Below are positions 32,137-43,400 of a DNA stretch of 64,000 nucleotides, in pieces. Position 1 is the stretch's first letter. The number at the start of each line of letters is the position of its first letter. Below the pieces are notes generated by a model, which ran no database searches, was not told the origin of the DNA, and was given only the letters and a program-made list of their open reading frames with translations. Origin of the DNA: Thelephora terrestris. Lineage: Eukaryota; Basidiomycota; Agaricomycetes; Thelephorales; Thelephoraceae. Both the position numbers and the translations under genes were made by a program. The stretch spans positions 558,001 to 622,000 of the forward strand of contig WIUZ02000003.1 in the NCBI GenBank assembly GCA_015956445.1. Direction: 5' to 3'.

Positions 32137-33715
32137 ATTCCGCCAGGTTCCGACTTTTGGCCGCTTTACGATACGGCGTTTTCATAACAACGTGTCAGAC
32201 ATGAAAAAACTTGCCGCCCGTGATTTTGAGGACATTCTACAGGCAAGCTCCATCTCCCCTCCATTTCTCATATTCACGAGGTTATTGAAATGACATTCTG
32301 TTGGCCAGTGCTCTATCCCTATATTCGAAGGCCTCCTCCCTGAACCGTTCAACCGGATGCTACTACGGTTGTTATACAAGGCTGCGGAGTGGCACGCGCT
32401 TGCGAAGCTCAGGATGCACACTGAATCAACGCTGGATCTACTGGAAGCGGTTACCAAGGACTTCGGCCGCCTCATGCGACAGTTCCGTGATAAAACTTCG
32501 GAAACATTTGAAACTGTTGAGCTCCCCCGTGAAACAGGCACACGAAAAGGAGAGGGAGGCTCTTCAAAGAAGACGCTGAACTTGAACACGTACAAGTTCC
32601 ATGCACTTGGAGATTACGTCGCGACTATCCGTCAGTTCGGGACCACAGACTCATACTCAACACAAGTGGTGAGTTCCACAATTTGTTATATTGTTTGCTG
32701 CATCGAAGCCTGATTCCATCCAGGGAGAGCTTGCGCATCGCCTTGTCAAGCGACTTTATGGGCTGACGAATAAAAAAGACGCCCCCGAACAGATCTCACG
32801 TCGTTACCGTCGGGCGCATCACTTCGGTGCATCAGAATCGTGTGATCCTTCCCAGGGAGGCACCATGGGCGGGCATGATAAAATGGATGGTTTGCCCGAG
32901 CTCCACCACACGATGTCGAACTCTCGAAATGACCCGGTTCAACTGGCCTCGTTTTCGAGCGGCAGCACACAAGATCCTGCGGCAAAGGTGACCCCCGTCC
33001 ACCTGTTTATGCACCAACGTTCTCACCTATGTTCCAGAATTTTATCTATAAGCTTCGCGTCCATCTCCTCAGCCGGCTTCTTGGCAAGGGTCTTGACAGT
33101 GATGACCCTTGTCTCTTCACAGACGAAGAACGGAACTCTGTCCGACTGGTCAATAACACAATGTTCTCGGTTCAGCAGCTCTCTGTGAACTATACCACAT
33201 ACGACGTCCGGCGTGATTGTGACACGATCAACACCACCACTCACCCCTACGTTATGCTACGGTCTCCGGAGGTTGGCGCGAGTGCTCACCCGTATTGGTA
33301 TGCACAGGTTCTGGGGATTTACCATGCCCACGTTTCAACTACTCACCCGGCGGCTCCGAAACATTCGGCTCAACGTATGGAATTCCTATGGGTCCGATGG
33401 CTTGGGATCGAGCCAGGACACCGTTCTGGCTTCAAGACAGCACGTCTCCCAAAGGTTGGGTTTGTCGAAGCTACAGATGAGGACGCGTTCGGGTTTTTAG
33501 ACCCTGATCTTATCATTCGGGGCTCCCACCTCATCCCAGACTTCCATTCAGGGCGGACTTCTGATCTCATGCCGTATGGTGGACCTACTATTGCCCGGTG
33601 TCCCAATGAGACAGACGACTGGACGAACTTCTATGTGAATGTGTGAGTTGCCCCATTAGTCTGAATTCTCGCTTCTTATCTCTCAAAGTTTTGTCGATCG
33701 CGACATGTTTGTGAG
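32137..33715 (+). pseudogene. Plavaka transposase, C-terminal third (part 2 of 3)
   Basis: Continues the gene begun at 24314. FRQVPTFGRFTIRRFHNNVS, MKKLAARDFEDILQ, then a GC-AG intron (GCAAGC..GGCCAG), CSIPIFEGLLPEPFN, AEWHALAKLRMHTESTLDLL, TVELPRETGTRK, LNTYKFHALGDYVATIRQFG, TTDSYSTQ, GELAHRLVKRLY, LRVHLLSRLLGK, TDEERNSVRLVNNTMFSVQQ, VNYTTYDVRRD, HPYWYAQVLGIYHAHV, QRMEFLWVRWLG, and FVDRDMFV at the last exon. The frame is open, and stops mid-codon at the palindromic insertion (AG|G TAC). These blocks are the usual end of Plavaka proteins. Confidence 0.85.
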
Positions 33716-33861
33716 GAGCCCCTTCAGCTATCTTTTCTCCATGGGTCATGGACCATACATCGTGACAATTCTCCATGGGTCATGGGCCATGCAACGTTGT
33801 ACAACGCGTTGTACAACCCATGACCCATGGAAAAAAGATACCATTGTACAACCCATGACCC

Positions 33862-36052
33862 ATGGGTAATGGAATAGTATCCGTTGCCCATGCCCCATGG
33901 GTTGTACAATGGTATCTGTTGCCCATGCCCCATGGGTTGTACAACACTATCTGTTCCCCATGGGGCATGGATTGTACAACGCTATCTGTTCCCCATGCCT
34001 CATGGGTTGTACAACGCTATCCATTCTCCATGGGGCATGGGTTGTACAACCCTATTCATTCTCCATGGGGCATGGGTTGTACAACGCTATCCTTTCTCCA
34101 TGGGGCATGGGTTGTACAACGCTATCCATTTCCCATGGGTCATGGATTGTACAACGCTATCCATTTCCCATGGGACATGGATTGTACAACACTATCCGTT
34201 CCCCATGCCTCATGGGTTGTACAACACTATCTGATTCCCATGCCTCATGGGTTGTACAACACTATCCATTCTCCATGGGTCATGGGTTGTACAATGCTAT
34301 CCATTTCCCATGCCCCATGGGTTGTACAACACTATCCATTTCCCATGGGGCATGGGTTGTACAACACTATCCTTTCCCCATGGGGCATGGGTTGTACAAC
34401 ACTACCCATTCTCCATGCCCCATGGGTTGTACAACGCTATCCATTTCCCATGCCCCATGGGTTGTACAACACTATCTGTTCCCCATGGGACATGGGTTGT
34501 ACAACACTATCTGTTCCCCATGGGACATGGGTTGTACAACACTATCTGTTCCCCATGGGTCATGGGTTGTACAACACTATCTGATTCCCATGCCTCATGG
34601 GTTGTACAACACTATCTGTTTCCCATGGGTCATGGGTTGTACAACGCTATCTGATTCCCATGCCTCATGGGTTGTACAACACTATCCATTTCCCATGGGT
34701 CATGGGTTGTACAACGCTATCTGATTCCCATGGGTCATGGGTTGTACAACACTATCTGATTCCCATGGGGCATGGGTTGTACAACACTATCCATTCCCCA
34801 TGGGGCATGGGTTGTACAACACTATCCATTCCCCATGGGGCATGGGTTGTACAACACTATCCATTTCCCATGGGTCATGCGTTGTACAACGCTATCCATT
34901 CTCCATGGGGCATGGGTTGTACAACGCTATCCTTTCTCCATGGGGCATGGGTTGTACAACGCTATCCATTTCCCATGGGTCATGGGTTGTACAACGCTAT
35001 CCATTTCCCATGCCCCATGGGTTGTACAACACTATCTGTTCCCCATGGGACATGGGTTGTACAACACTATCTGTTCCCCATGGGTCATGGGTTGTACAAC
35101 ACTATCTGATTCCCATGCCTCATGGGTTGTACAACACTATCCATTTCCCATGGGTCATGGGTTGTACAACGCTATCTGATTCCCATGCCTCATGGGTTGT
35201 ACAACACTATCTGATTCCCATGCCTCATGGGTTGTACAACACTATCCATTTCCCATGGGTCATGGGTTGTACAACGCTATCCATTTCCCATGCCCCATGG
35301 GTTGTACAACACTATCTGTTCCCCATGGGACATGGGTTGTACAACACTATCTGTTCCCCATGGGTCATGGGTTGTACAACACTATCTGATTCCCATGCCC
35401 CATGGGTTGTACAACACTATCCATTCCCCATGGGGCATGGGTTGTACAACACTATCCATTTCCCATGCCCCATGGGTTGTACAACACTATCTGTTCCCCA
35501 TGGGACATGGATTGTACAACGCTATCCGTTCCCCATGCCTCATGGGTTGTACAACACTATCTGATTCCCATGCCTCATGGGTTGTACAACACTATCCATT
35601 CTCCATGGGGCATGGGTTGTACAACACTATCCTTTCTCCATGCGGCATGGGTTGTACAACGCTATCCATTTCCCTTGCCCCATGGGTTGTACAACACTAT
35701 CCATTTCCCATGGGGCATGGGTTGTACAACACTATCCTTTCCCCATGGGGCATGGGTTGTACAACACTACCCATTCTCCATGCCCCATGGGTTGTACAAC
35801 ACTATCCAATTCCCATGCCCCATGGGTTGTACAACGCTATCCATTCCCCATGGAGCATGGGTTGTACAACACTATCCATTTCCCATGGGTCATGGGTTGT
35901 ACAACACTATCTATTTCCCATGCCCCATGGGTTGTACAAAGCTATCCGTTCCCCATGGGTCATGGGTTGTACAACGCTATCCATTCCCCATGCCCCATGG
36001 GTTGTACATCACTATCCAATTCCCATGCACCATGGGTTGTACAACAGCATCT
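33862..36052 (+). repeat. 35-bp tandem array, left arm (about 62 units)
   Basis: The unit is CATGGGTTGTACAAC plus ACTATCCATTTCCCATGGGT (35 bp) with limited variation. Each unit carries two perfect palindromes, CCCATGGG (or CCATGGGG-type variants) and GTTGTACAAC, joined by a variable (C/T)ATC(C/T)(A/G)(T/A)TT-like linker. As 35 is not a multiple of 3, any frame passes through all three phases in 105 bp. No phase contains a stop, which creates long spurious open frames of the MGHGLYN type. Unit count is estimated from length. Confidence 0.95.
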
Positions 36053-36249
36053 TGTGCCCATGGGGCATCAGTTGCAGAATGGTGTCCTTTCTCCATGTCC
36101 CATGGATTATATCACTATTCCAGGAAAGGAGATACTTTATAAATCAACCATTAGCTGTGTGAATTTGAAAAAATTAGACTCTGTTTGTATGCATGATAGA
36201 CCATACATCAGTTTGTGGCTCTAACCTAATGGAAACTAAACTTAACCTG

Positions 36250-37300
36250 ATAATAGCCACAACCTAATCCTCAATCTAACCTGAGCCAATGTAAACTTGA
36301 GCCATGAACCTAAGCCTAACCTAATCCTAAACCTGGTCTAATCCCAAATCTAACCCTAACCTGACCTAACCTAACCTAACCTAACCTAACCTAACCTATA
36401 CCTAAACCAACCTATACCTATACTAACCTATACCTAACCTAACCTGGTATGGGCAAACCTAACCTACCTATCATGACCTGTTTCAGCCTAATGTCATGTA
36501 TGCCAGCCAAGACTAACTTCACCCAGTTGCAAACATATGACTTGGGTCACAGGACCATAAAGCAAACTGCAGTCCCCTCACTCTGTGCCCAACCATCCCA
36601 TAAGCCCACAGATGCACAAATATATCATCAGCAACCCAGCATCATGCTTATCACCCATGTTCAACCACAAACCACTCTCACCCTTTGTTCTGTGCCATCT
36701 CACAGACAAACCACAACTCAAGTTCATCCACCTCCTTGGGCCCACAAGCAAGTGGCCTACAAACATATGGTTTATAGACTTATAACATATTCCACACAAG
36801 GATTAATATGGGTGGGTGAGCTAGAGTTTTGGTTAGGCTTTGAGATAGCACAGAACAAAGGGTGAGAGTGGTTTGTGGTTGAACATGGGTGATAAGCATG
36901 ATGCTGGGTTGCTGATGATATATTTGTGCATCTGTGGGCTTATGGGATGGTTGGGCACAGAGTGAGGGGACTGCAGTTTGCTTTATGGTCCTGTGACCCA
37001 AGTCATATGTTTGCAACTGGGTGAAGTTAGTCTTGGCTGGCATACATGACATTAGGCTGAAACAGGTCATGATAGGTAGGTTAGGTTTGCCCATACCAGG
37101 TTAGGTTAGGTATAGGTTAGTATAGGTATAGGTTGGTTTAGGTATAGGTTAGGTTAGGTTAGGTTAGGTTAGGTCAGGTCAGGTTAGGGTTAGATTTGGG
37201 ATTAGACCAGGTTTAGGATTAGGTTAGGCTTAGGTTCATGGCTCAAGTTTACATTGGCTCAGGTTAGATTGAGGATTAGGTTGTGGCTATTATCAGGTTA
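36250..37300. repeat. Inner inverted repeat with CCTAA/TTAGG tracts
   Basis: The left half (36250-36690) and right half (36850-37300) are inverted copies. Each has a run of ACCTAACCTAACCTAACC with degenerate CCTATACCTA extensions (36358-36450, mirrored at 37095-37185). The tract resembles TTAGG-type telomere sequence rather than the TTAGGG usual in fungi. The 82-residue frame MGKPNLPIMTCF..TLCSV appears once on each strand because of the palindrome and is not taken as a gene. Confidence 0.85.
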
Positions 37301-37499
37301 AGTTTAGTTTCCATTAGGTTAGAGCCACAAACTGATATATGGTCTATCATGCATACAAACAGAGTCTAATTTTTTCAAATTCACACAGCTAATGGTTGAT
37401 TTATAAAGTATCTCCTTTCCTGGAATAGTGATGTAATCCATGGGACATGGAGAAAGGACACCATTCTGCAACTGATGCCCCATGGGCACAAGATGCTGT

Positions 37500-39178
37500 T
37501 GTACAACCCATGGTGCATGGGAATTGGATAGTGATGTACAACCCATGGGGCATGGGAATTGGATAGCATTGTACAACCCATGGGGCATGGGAATTGGATA
37601 GCATTGTACAACCCATGGGGCATGGAAAATAGATAGTGTTGTACAACCCATGCACCATGGAGAATGGATAGTGTTGTACAACCCATGGGGCATGGGAATC
37701 AGATAGCGTTGTACAACCCATGGGGCATGGGAATTGGATAGTGTTGTACAACCCATGCCCCATGGGGAATGGATAGTGTTGTACAACCCATGCCCCATGG
37801 GGAATGGATAGTGTTGTACAACCCATGGGGCATGGGAATCAGATAGTGTTGTACAACCCATGACCCATGGGAATCAGATAGCGTTGTACAACCCATGACC
37901 CATGGGAAATGGATAGTGTTGTACAACCCATGAGGCATGGGAATCAGATAGTGTTGTACAACCCATGAGGCATGGGGAATGGATAGCGTTGTACAATCCA
38001 TGTCCCATGGGGAACAGATAGTGTTGTACAACCCATGGGGCATGGGAAATGGATAGCGTTGTACAACCCATGGGGCATGGGAATTGGATAGTGTTGTACA
38101 ACCCATGACCCATGGGGAACAGATAGTGTTGTACAACCCATGACCCATGGGGAACAGATAGTGTTGTACAACCCATGGGGCATGGGAAATGGATAGCGTT
38201 GTACAACCCATGACCCATGGGAAATGGATAGTGTTGTACAACCCATGCCCCATGGAGAATGGATAGCGTTGTACAACCCATGGGGCATGGGAATTGGATA
38301 GCATTGTACAACCCATGGGGCATGGGAATTGGATAGTGTTGTACAACCCATGACCCATGGGAAACAGATAGTGTTGTACAACCCATGCCCCATGGGGAAA
38401 GGATAGTGTTGTACAACCCATGCCCCATGGGAAACGGATAGTTGTACAACCCATGGGGCATGGGAAACAGATAGCATTGTACAACCCATGACCCATGGGG
38501 AACAGATAGTGTTGTACAACCCATGACCCATGGGAAACAGATAGTGTTGTACAACCCATGAGGCATGGGGAACAGATAGCGTTGTACAACCCATGCCCCA
38601 TGGAGAAAGGATAGCGTTGTACAACCCATGCCCCATGGAGAATGAATAGGGTTGTACAACCCATGACCCATGGGGAACGGATAGTGTTGTACAACCCATG
38701 ACCCATGGGGAACGGATAGCGTTGTACAACCCATGGGGCATGGGAATTGGATAGCGTTGTACAACCCATGCCCCATGGAGAATGGATAGCGTTGTACAAC
38801 CCATGACCCATGGGGAACAGATAGTGTTGTACAACCCATGGGGCATGGGAATTGGATAGGGTTGTACAACCCATGACCCATGGGAACTGGATAGTGTTGT
38901 ACAACCCATGCCCCATGGAGAATGGATAGTGTTGTACAACCCATGCCCCATGGAGAAAGGATAGCATTGTACAACCCATGACCCATGGGGAACGGATAGC
39001 GTTGTACAACCCATGGGGCATGGGAATTGGATAGTGTTGTACAACCCATGCCCCATGGGGAAAGGATAGCATTGTACAACCCATGAGGCATGGGGAAGGG
39101 ATAGTGTTGTACAACCCATGGGGCATGGGCAACAGATACCATTGTACAACCCATGGGGCATGGGCAACGGATACTATT
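37500..39178 (-). repeat. 35-bp tandem array, right arm (about 48 units, inverted)
   Basis: Reverse orientation of the left-arm array, same 35-bp unit and same variant set. One unit near 38440-38450 is shortened (GGATAGTTGTACAACCC lacks five bases). The number of units differs from the left arm, so the arms have expanded or contracted independently after the palindrome formed. Confidence 0.95.
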
Positions 39179-39342
39179 CCATTACCCATGGGTCATGGGT
39201 TGTACAATGGTATCTTTTCTCCATGGGTCATGGGTTGTACAACGCGTTGTACAACATTGCATGGCCCATGACCCATGGAGAATTGTCACGATGTATGGTC
39301 CATGACCCATGGAGAAAAGATAGCTGAACCCTGTGTTGTGAG

Positions 39343-39652
39343 GTACCTTGGTGGAGGGGTTGGTCACCTTAAACGGTTCCCCCCCGCAGACAGCGACAAC
39401 GAAGACGCAGCTGCGCACAACAACGACACCATCGAAGTCGAACCAGATGAATTTATTGCAAATAGGAACTCTACCGAGCACAACAGCAGCGATGAAGGGT
39501 ACGAAGGCGAGGAAGATTATGAAAGTGAGGAAGATGATAGAGACAACAATGAGGGTGAAGGGGACGAAGATGATGGAGAGGACGAAGAGGACGAAGGAGT
39601 CGAGGATGCGGCAGATGATGTCTTAGATGAGGAAACTGGGAATGTATATTAG
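39343..39652 (+). pseudogene. Plavaka transposase, C-terminal tail (part 3 of 3)
   Basis: Immediately after the right TTGTGAG the frame resumes: (R)YLGGGVGHLKRFPP, directly continuing FVDRDMFV from 33715, then an acidic tail (EGEEDYESEEDDRDNN, EDEEDEGVEDAADD) to the stop at 39652. Plavaka proteins typically end in such acidic tails. No further damage is visible, so the palindrome may be a recent insertion. Confidence 0.85.
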
Positions 39653-39844
39653 TACGTTGACGGTCCGGTGGGAAATAAGATCTGAGGGCAATCGGCATGT
39701 TGCCTCCAATCCCTCTTCACGTTGAGCATCGATGATCGAAACCAAACTTCCCTCATCTTCACCCGTTATCCCTCCTTTCTCCTCTTCAAACGCAGACCTG
39801 CGCCTGCAGCCCTTCCCACCATCGTCTTATTCACTAGTCTTTCT

Positions 39845-41155
39845 CCCTGGCCAGCAACGTCTCATCTTCGCTGGCAAGCGGCTCGAAGACAGGCCCACCT
39901 CGAATGGCTGGTACATTGATGACTTATATTCTCATCAGCATCGCAAATGTGTCTGACATGTCGGCAGTAACATTCAAGAGTCAACCCTCCACCTGGTCTT
40001 TCGTCCCTGCGGTGGAATCCAGATCTTCGTCAAGACCCGAACGGGTAGAACCATTACCCTTGAGGTTGAGTCCTCCAATACCATCGACAACGTCAAGGCC
40101 AAGATTCAGGACAAGGAGGTGTTCCCCTTGACCAGCAGCACCTGATCTTTGCTGGGAAGCAGCACGAAGCAGACCGTACCCCTCTCCGACTACAGCGTTC
40201 AGAAGGAGTCCACCCTTCATCTCGGTGAGTCAGCCTCCATTTTTGTTTGTTGAAGCCCACCTAACGCTCCTCTCAGTCCTCCGTCTGCGTGGTGGTATGC
40301 AGGTCTTTGTCAGGACCCTCACTGGCAAGACCATCACCATTGAGGTCAAGTTCTTGGATACCATCGACAATGCAAAGGCGAAGATTCAGGACAAGGAAGG
40401 AATTCCCCTCGACCAGCAACGTTTGATTTTCCGAAAAGCAACTCAAGGGTGGGCGCGTCCTCTCGGACTACAATATCCAGAAGGCGGCCACTCGTCGCTT
40501 GGTCCTTCGCCTCCGAGGTGGCATGCAAATCCCTGTTAAGGCCGCCATGGGTAAGAAGACTACGTTGGAGGTGGAGTCTTCAGATACCATCGATGTTGTG
40601 AGGGCCAAGATCCAGGATAAGGAAGGCATCCCCCCCGATCAGCAACGACTTGTCTTCGCTGAAAGTAGTTGGAGGATGGGCGCATTCTGAACGACTACAA
40701 CATCCAAAAAGAGTCCGCCCTCCACTTGGTCCGTCCTCCGTCTCCATGGCGGAACACAAATCTTTTTCAAGATCTTTGTGGACGTCAACCCTGATTATCA
40801 GAAGACACGGTTCAAGGTCTCCTATCCCCCGCGCAAAAACGTCCATTATGACTCGGTCAGCGTGCCTACGCCACAACCGATTTATCAACTGGTCCATCCG
40901 TGCGACGTCATCATTGGACGGACGGGTCCGATGTGGCTCATTTCCGAGGAAACCACCGCTTTCGTCCGCCACCTGTTGTCCATCAGAGGTATCTTTGCGA
41001 ACGCTGTGATACGTCTCAACGAATGGCCGTCCGTTCCACGACGGTCGGAACCCGATGGTTGTCGCTTCGGTCACCGACAACGACTATCCTGGGATCTCCA
41101 GATCAGGGGGATGGTGCCGCCTCTCCAGAATTACAGAACCCTCAGTGCAATGTAA
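39845..41155 (+). pseudogene. Degenerate polyubiquitin gene with foreign C-terminal extension
   Basis: At least four head-to-tail ubiquitin units are visible, each damaged. Unit 1: GQQRLIFAGKRLEDR and a distal [10 protein letters not shown]. Unit 2 (about 40010): [30 protein letters not shown], then a frameshift; an intron follows (GTGAGTCAGCC..CTCTCAG). Unit 3 (40291): [28 protein letters not shown], frameshift, VLRLRGG. Unit 4 (about 40520): [26 protein letters not shown], frameshift. A fifth starts [10 protein letters not shown] and runs into non-ubiquitin sequence (YQKTRFKVSYPPRKN to SAM, stop 41155). Frameshifts in each unit argue against a functional gene, although GG-M junctions persist. 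Confidence 0.8.
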
Positions 41156-41934
41156 ATACCCTTTGGTTCCTTCTGTCCATAAAGATTGCGGAGTTGTGGA
41201 TACATTGGGAGAACTATGTACTCAAAAATAAACACGAGGTCATCGCAAAGTTTTCGGATGTGGCTTCGACTTGTCCGTTCGAAGCTTAGAGCTTGCGCGT
41301 TCCCTGTGAGGGAGTAGTGGAGCTTGGACTCGAACCGCGCAGAGCCTAAGATCGTATTACACAGGGCTGGCGTCCGCTTGTATTCGTAGATAATTCAGAT
41401 GTTCTGTGTATCCTAGTTACCATTGCCATCTAGGGTAATGTGAGGCATTGTACGGCATTGTCATTGTCCTGTATGTGTGATACGAGATGCTACACTGAAT
41501 TATAATACCTTGACGGAGGCTTTACAGGAATACGATCGCCACCTAGCAAGCTTGTAACGCGTTATAATTCGTTACAACACCTCCGGAGGAAACGACGACG
41601 GGTTACAATGCACCACGACCCCTTATCCAGGGAGCGCCTCTATCACCAGCGCCGCAAGGCTATAACAGGGTTTCCACGGTTTGCTGATGTACTCGGGTCT
41701 CCCGTGTTCTCCCCTTCCCAGAGGCAAGGTTGAGCTCGTGCTTAGGAAATCATCCTCAACCTTCTGCGCCGGTTCCACGTCAAAGAACCTCATATAAATG
41801 CCACTGAAGACACAAAGATTTCCCATCCGGCCCTCTGAGGGGAGGTTGCTCAGTGGTATGACATCAAGTGCCGCAGAAGACTCCCTGACCTGTCGAGCGT
41901 CCACCTTGAAGGTTGATCAAATCCAACAACGTCA
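41156..41934. other. Intergenic stretch, no gene seen
   Basis: Non-coding between the ubiquitin pseudogene and F-box gene C. A tRNA-like GGTTCGAGTCC occurs on the minus strand near 41330 but its flanks do not fold as a tRNA. Confidence 0.35.
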
Positions 41935-43131
41935 CTACAGACCATCCTTGTTCACCAGTTCTAATCTCCCTCTCTTCGTCATCTCTGGCAACAAGCCCTC
42001 TATGAACTCGCGTGCGACTTTCTCCTCTCCACCTGTGGAACAGATGACCTGTAAGCCAATCCCATGTGACTCCCACAACTGAACGAGAACGCAGTCAAGA
42101 TCCATCCACAGGCTGTAGACCTCTCCTCCAATAGTTTTATTGACATCGAGAGGTTCGTCGACAGGAGAAAGCCTTGCGGGGATGGCGGTGTGTATCGCGA
42201 CCTTCTGAAAATTCGCATGTCTGGACGTGAGGGTCTTGAGTGCCACAGTGATCCACACGTCTTCGAATGCCTCGCACAGGAATATGAATACCACCTCTTT
42301 GAGTCTTATCGCTCGGGAGAGGTCGATTGAACCCGACCCTGGATTCGCTGACGCGGGCGTAAGTGTAAGCCGGCTCCTGATCCGTGGAAGGGATGAAACT
42401 CACCGAGATGGTTGCACGTAATCTCAATGCGTTCAAGGGTATCAGAACAACCCTCTACCATAGCCATGGTACACCGAAGGTCATCCTTACAGTACCATGT
42501 GCATTCAAGTTTCCGAAAACGAACACCACCTGGTAGTCCTAACAGTCGGCGTGTGAGCGGTTCCATCCTCCGGATCCCATAAAGTTCAAGGGTCCCGGTC
42601 AACGGTGGCAGGGTTGGAGGGTAGGGTTTGGAAGTGTCATCCTCGTCGTCGTCGACTCTCTCTTGGCTTATCACGTACACATCTTCGAGAAGGGGTAAAG
42701 AACAAATAAGGTTGAAGAGACGTGGGGCAAGACAGATTCCAGAAACTACACAAAGAGATTTGAAGAACGGTGAGAAGTTGTCGAAGGAAATAAAAGCGCA
42801 AAAAGCTCGGACCCCACACCTCCAGCCGCACAACGTTCGAAAATGCCCGAATCCAACTGGCCTCTTCGACAATTGCATCGGAGAACGCCGGTTCGTGATG
42901 GATGAGCAAAGAGTGAGTATAATATGCAGGCGTGTTGCCAGGATCTGGGAAAGTATTTCTCCAGGCCTGGAGGTGACGAGAATCGAAGGCGAGTTCACGG
43001 AAAAGGTGTTTTCGGGCGCATGCAACCCACGACTTAGAGACGAGGCAACATCTCTCGAGAGATTCGGGTTCATCGTGCAGGAGGTCGACGACGCGGTCGG
43101 ATATTTCTGGTGGGAGGCGGGAACGCGACAT
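41935..43131 (-). CDS. F-box-like protein C
   Basis: Three exons in frame: 43131-42813, 42745-42404, 42347-41935 (all phase 1). Exon 1: LPPEISDRVVDLLHDEPESL, CCLVSKSWVACARKHLFREL. Exon 2: LFNLICSLPLLEDVYV, TLPPLTGTLELYG, RRLLGLPGGVRFRKLECTW, GCSDTLERIEITCN. Exon 3: GSGSIDLSRAIRLKEVVF, YSLWMDLDCVLVQLWE, FIEGLLPEMTKRGRLEL. The first intron starts GTCCGAG, unlike GTACGAG at the same site in genes A and B, but ends GTGTAG. No coding damage. A copy of its last intron and exon lies at 10371-10835. Confidence 0.8.
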
Positions 43132-43238
43132 CGTTGTAGACGAGTCGGATCAAGCGGCTAATTGATGCTGAGAGCAGCACTCGATCGCGATCAGCCTCAC
43201 GCATTGACCTCTCTGCAAAACAGCGAAGGGTACAGCCG

Positions 43239-43400
43239 ATGCTGACCTCAAGGCCTGGAACCCGACGTTCCCGAATCCTGTCTGCTCGCCTGAATAGCAC
43301 ACCCGCCCTCTTTCCATCGCTGACGCGAGGTGATCACCGCCGCAGTTGCGGGAGAGAGCGGTTGGATTGTAACGTTGAGGGTACTATGCGCTACGAGAGA
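43239..43400 (+). pseudogene. F-box gene relic
   Basis: Short plus-strand relic: LKAWNPTFPNPVCSPE, then HTRPLSIADA after a stop, related to the relic at 54174-54368 (-). It corresponds to the end of exon 1 of the local F-box genes. Confidence 0.5.

Larger units (their letters stand above)
33716..39335. mobile_element. 5.6-kb foldback palindrome inserted in Plavaka (TSD TTGTGAG)
   Basis: Left end (..CCCCTTCAGCTATCTTTTCTCC) and right end (GGAGAAAAGATAGCTGAACCC..) are inverted copies, differing in the outermost few bases. TTGTGAG is found on both sides (33709-33715; 39336-39342). Arms: unique terminal part, a long 35-bp tandem array, a CCTAA-rich segment and a shared inner segment, all repeated in reverse around an unpaired centre at about 36695-36848. 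The left arm (about 2.98 kb) is longer than the right (about 2.49 kb), because of unit number. No transposase. The size of the duplication and long compound arms fit a foldback/MULE-like non-autonomous element. Confidence 0.85.

Noticed and set aside
33862-36052. Repeat array resembling a CRISPR array
   Set aside because: There are no unique spacers (units abut directly), the context is clearly fungal, and the array is half of a palindrome.
36449-36865. 138-codon frame starting MGKPNLPIMTCF and its mirror at 36780-37094
   Set aside because: The two exist only because the inner arm is palindromic; they diverge into different tails at the unpaired centre and match no family.
33862-39189. Open frames up to 496 codons made of 'MGHGLYN..GCTTLS' repeats on both strands
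   Set aside because: They arise because a stop-free 35-bp unit cycles through all three frames; every frame on the array strand is open and no start, intron or non-repetitive domain supports coding.
41290-41400. Possible tRNA on the minus strand (GGTTCGAGTCC)
   Set aside because: Only the B-box-like sequence fits; the T-stem mispairs and there is no acceptor stem or A-box.
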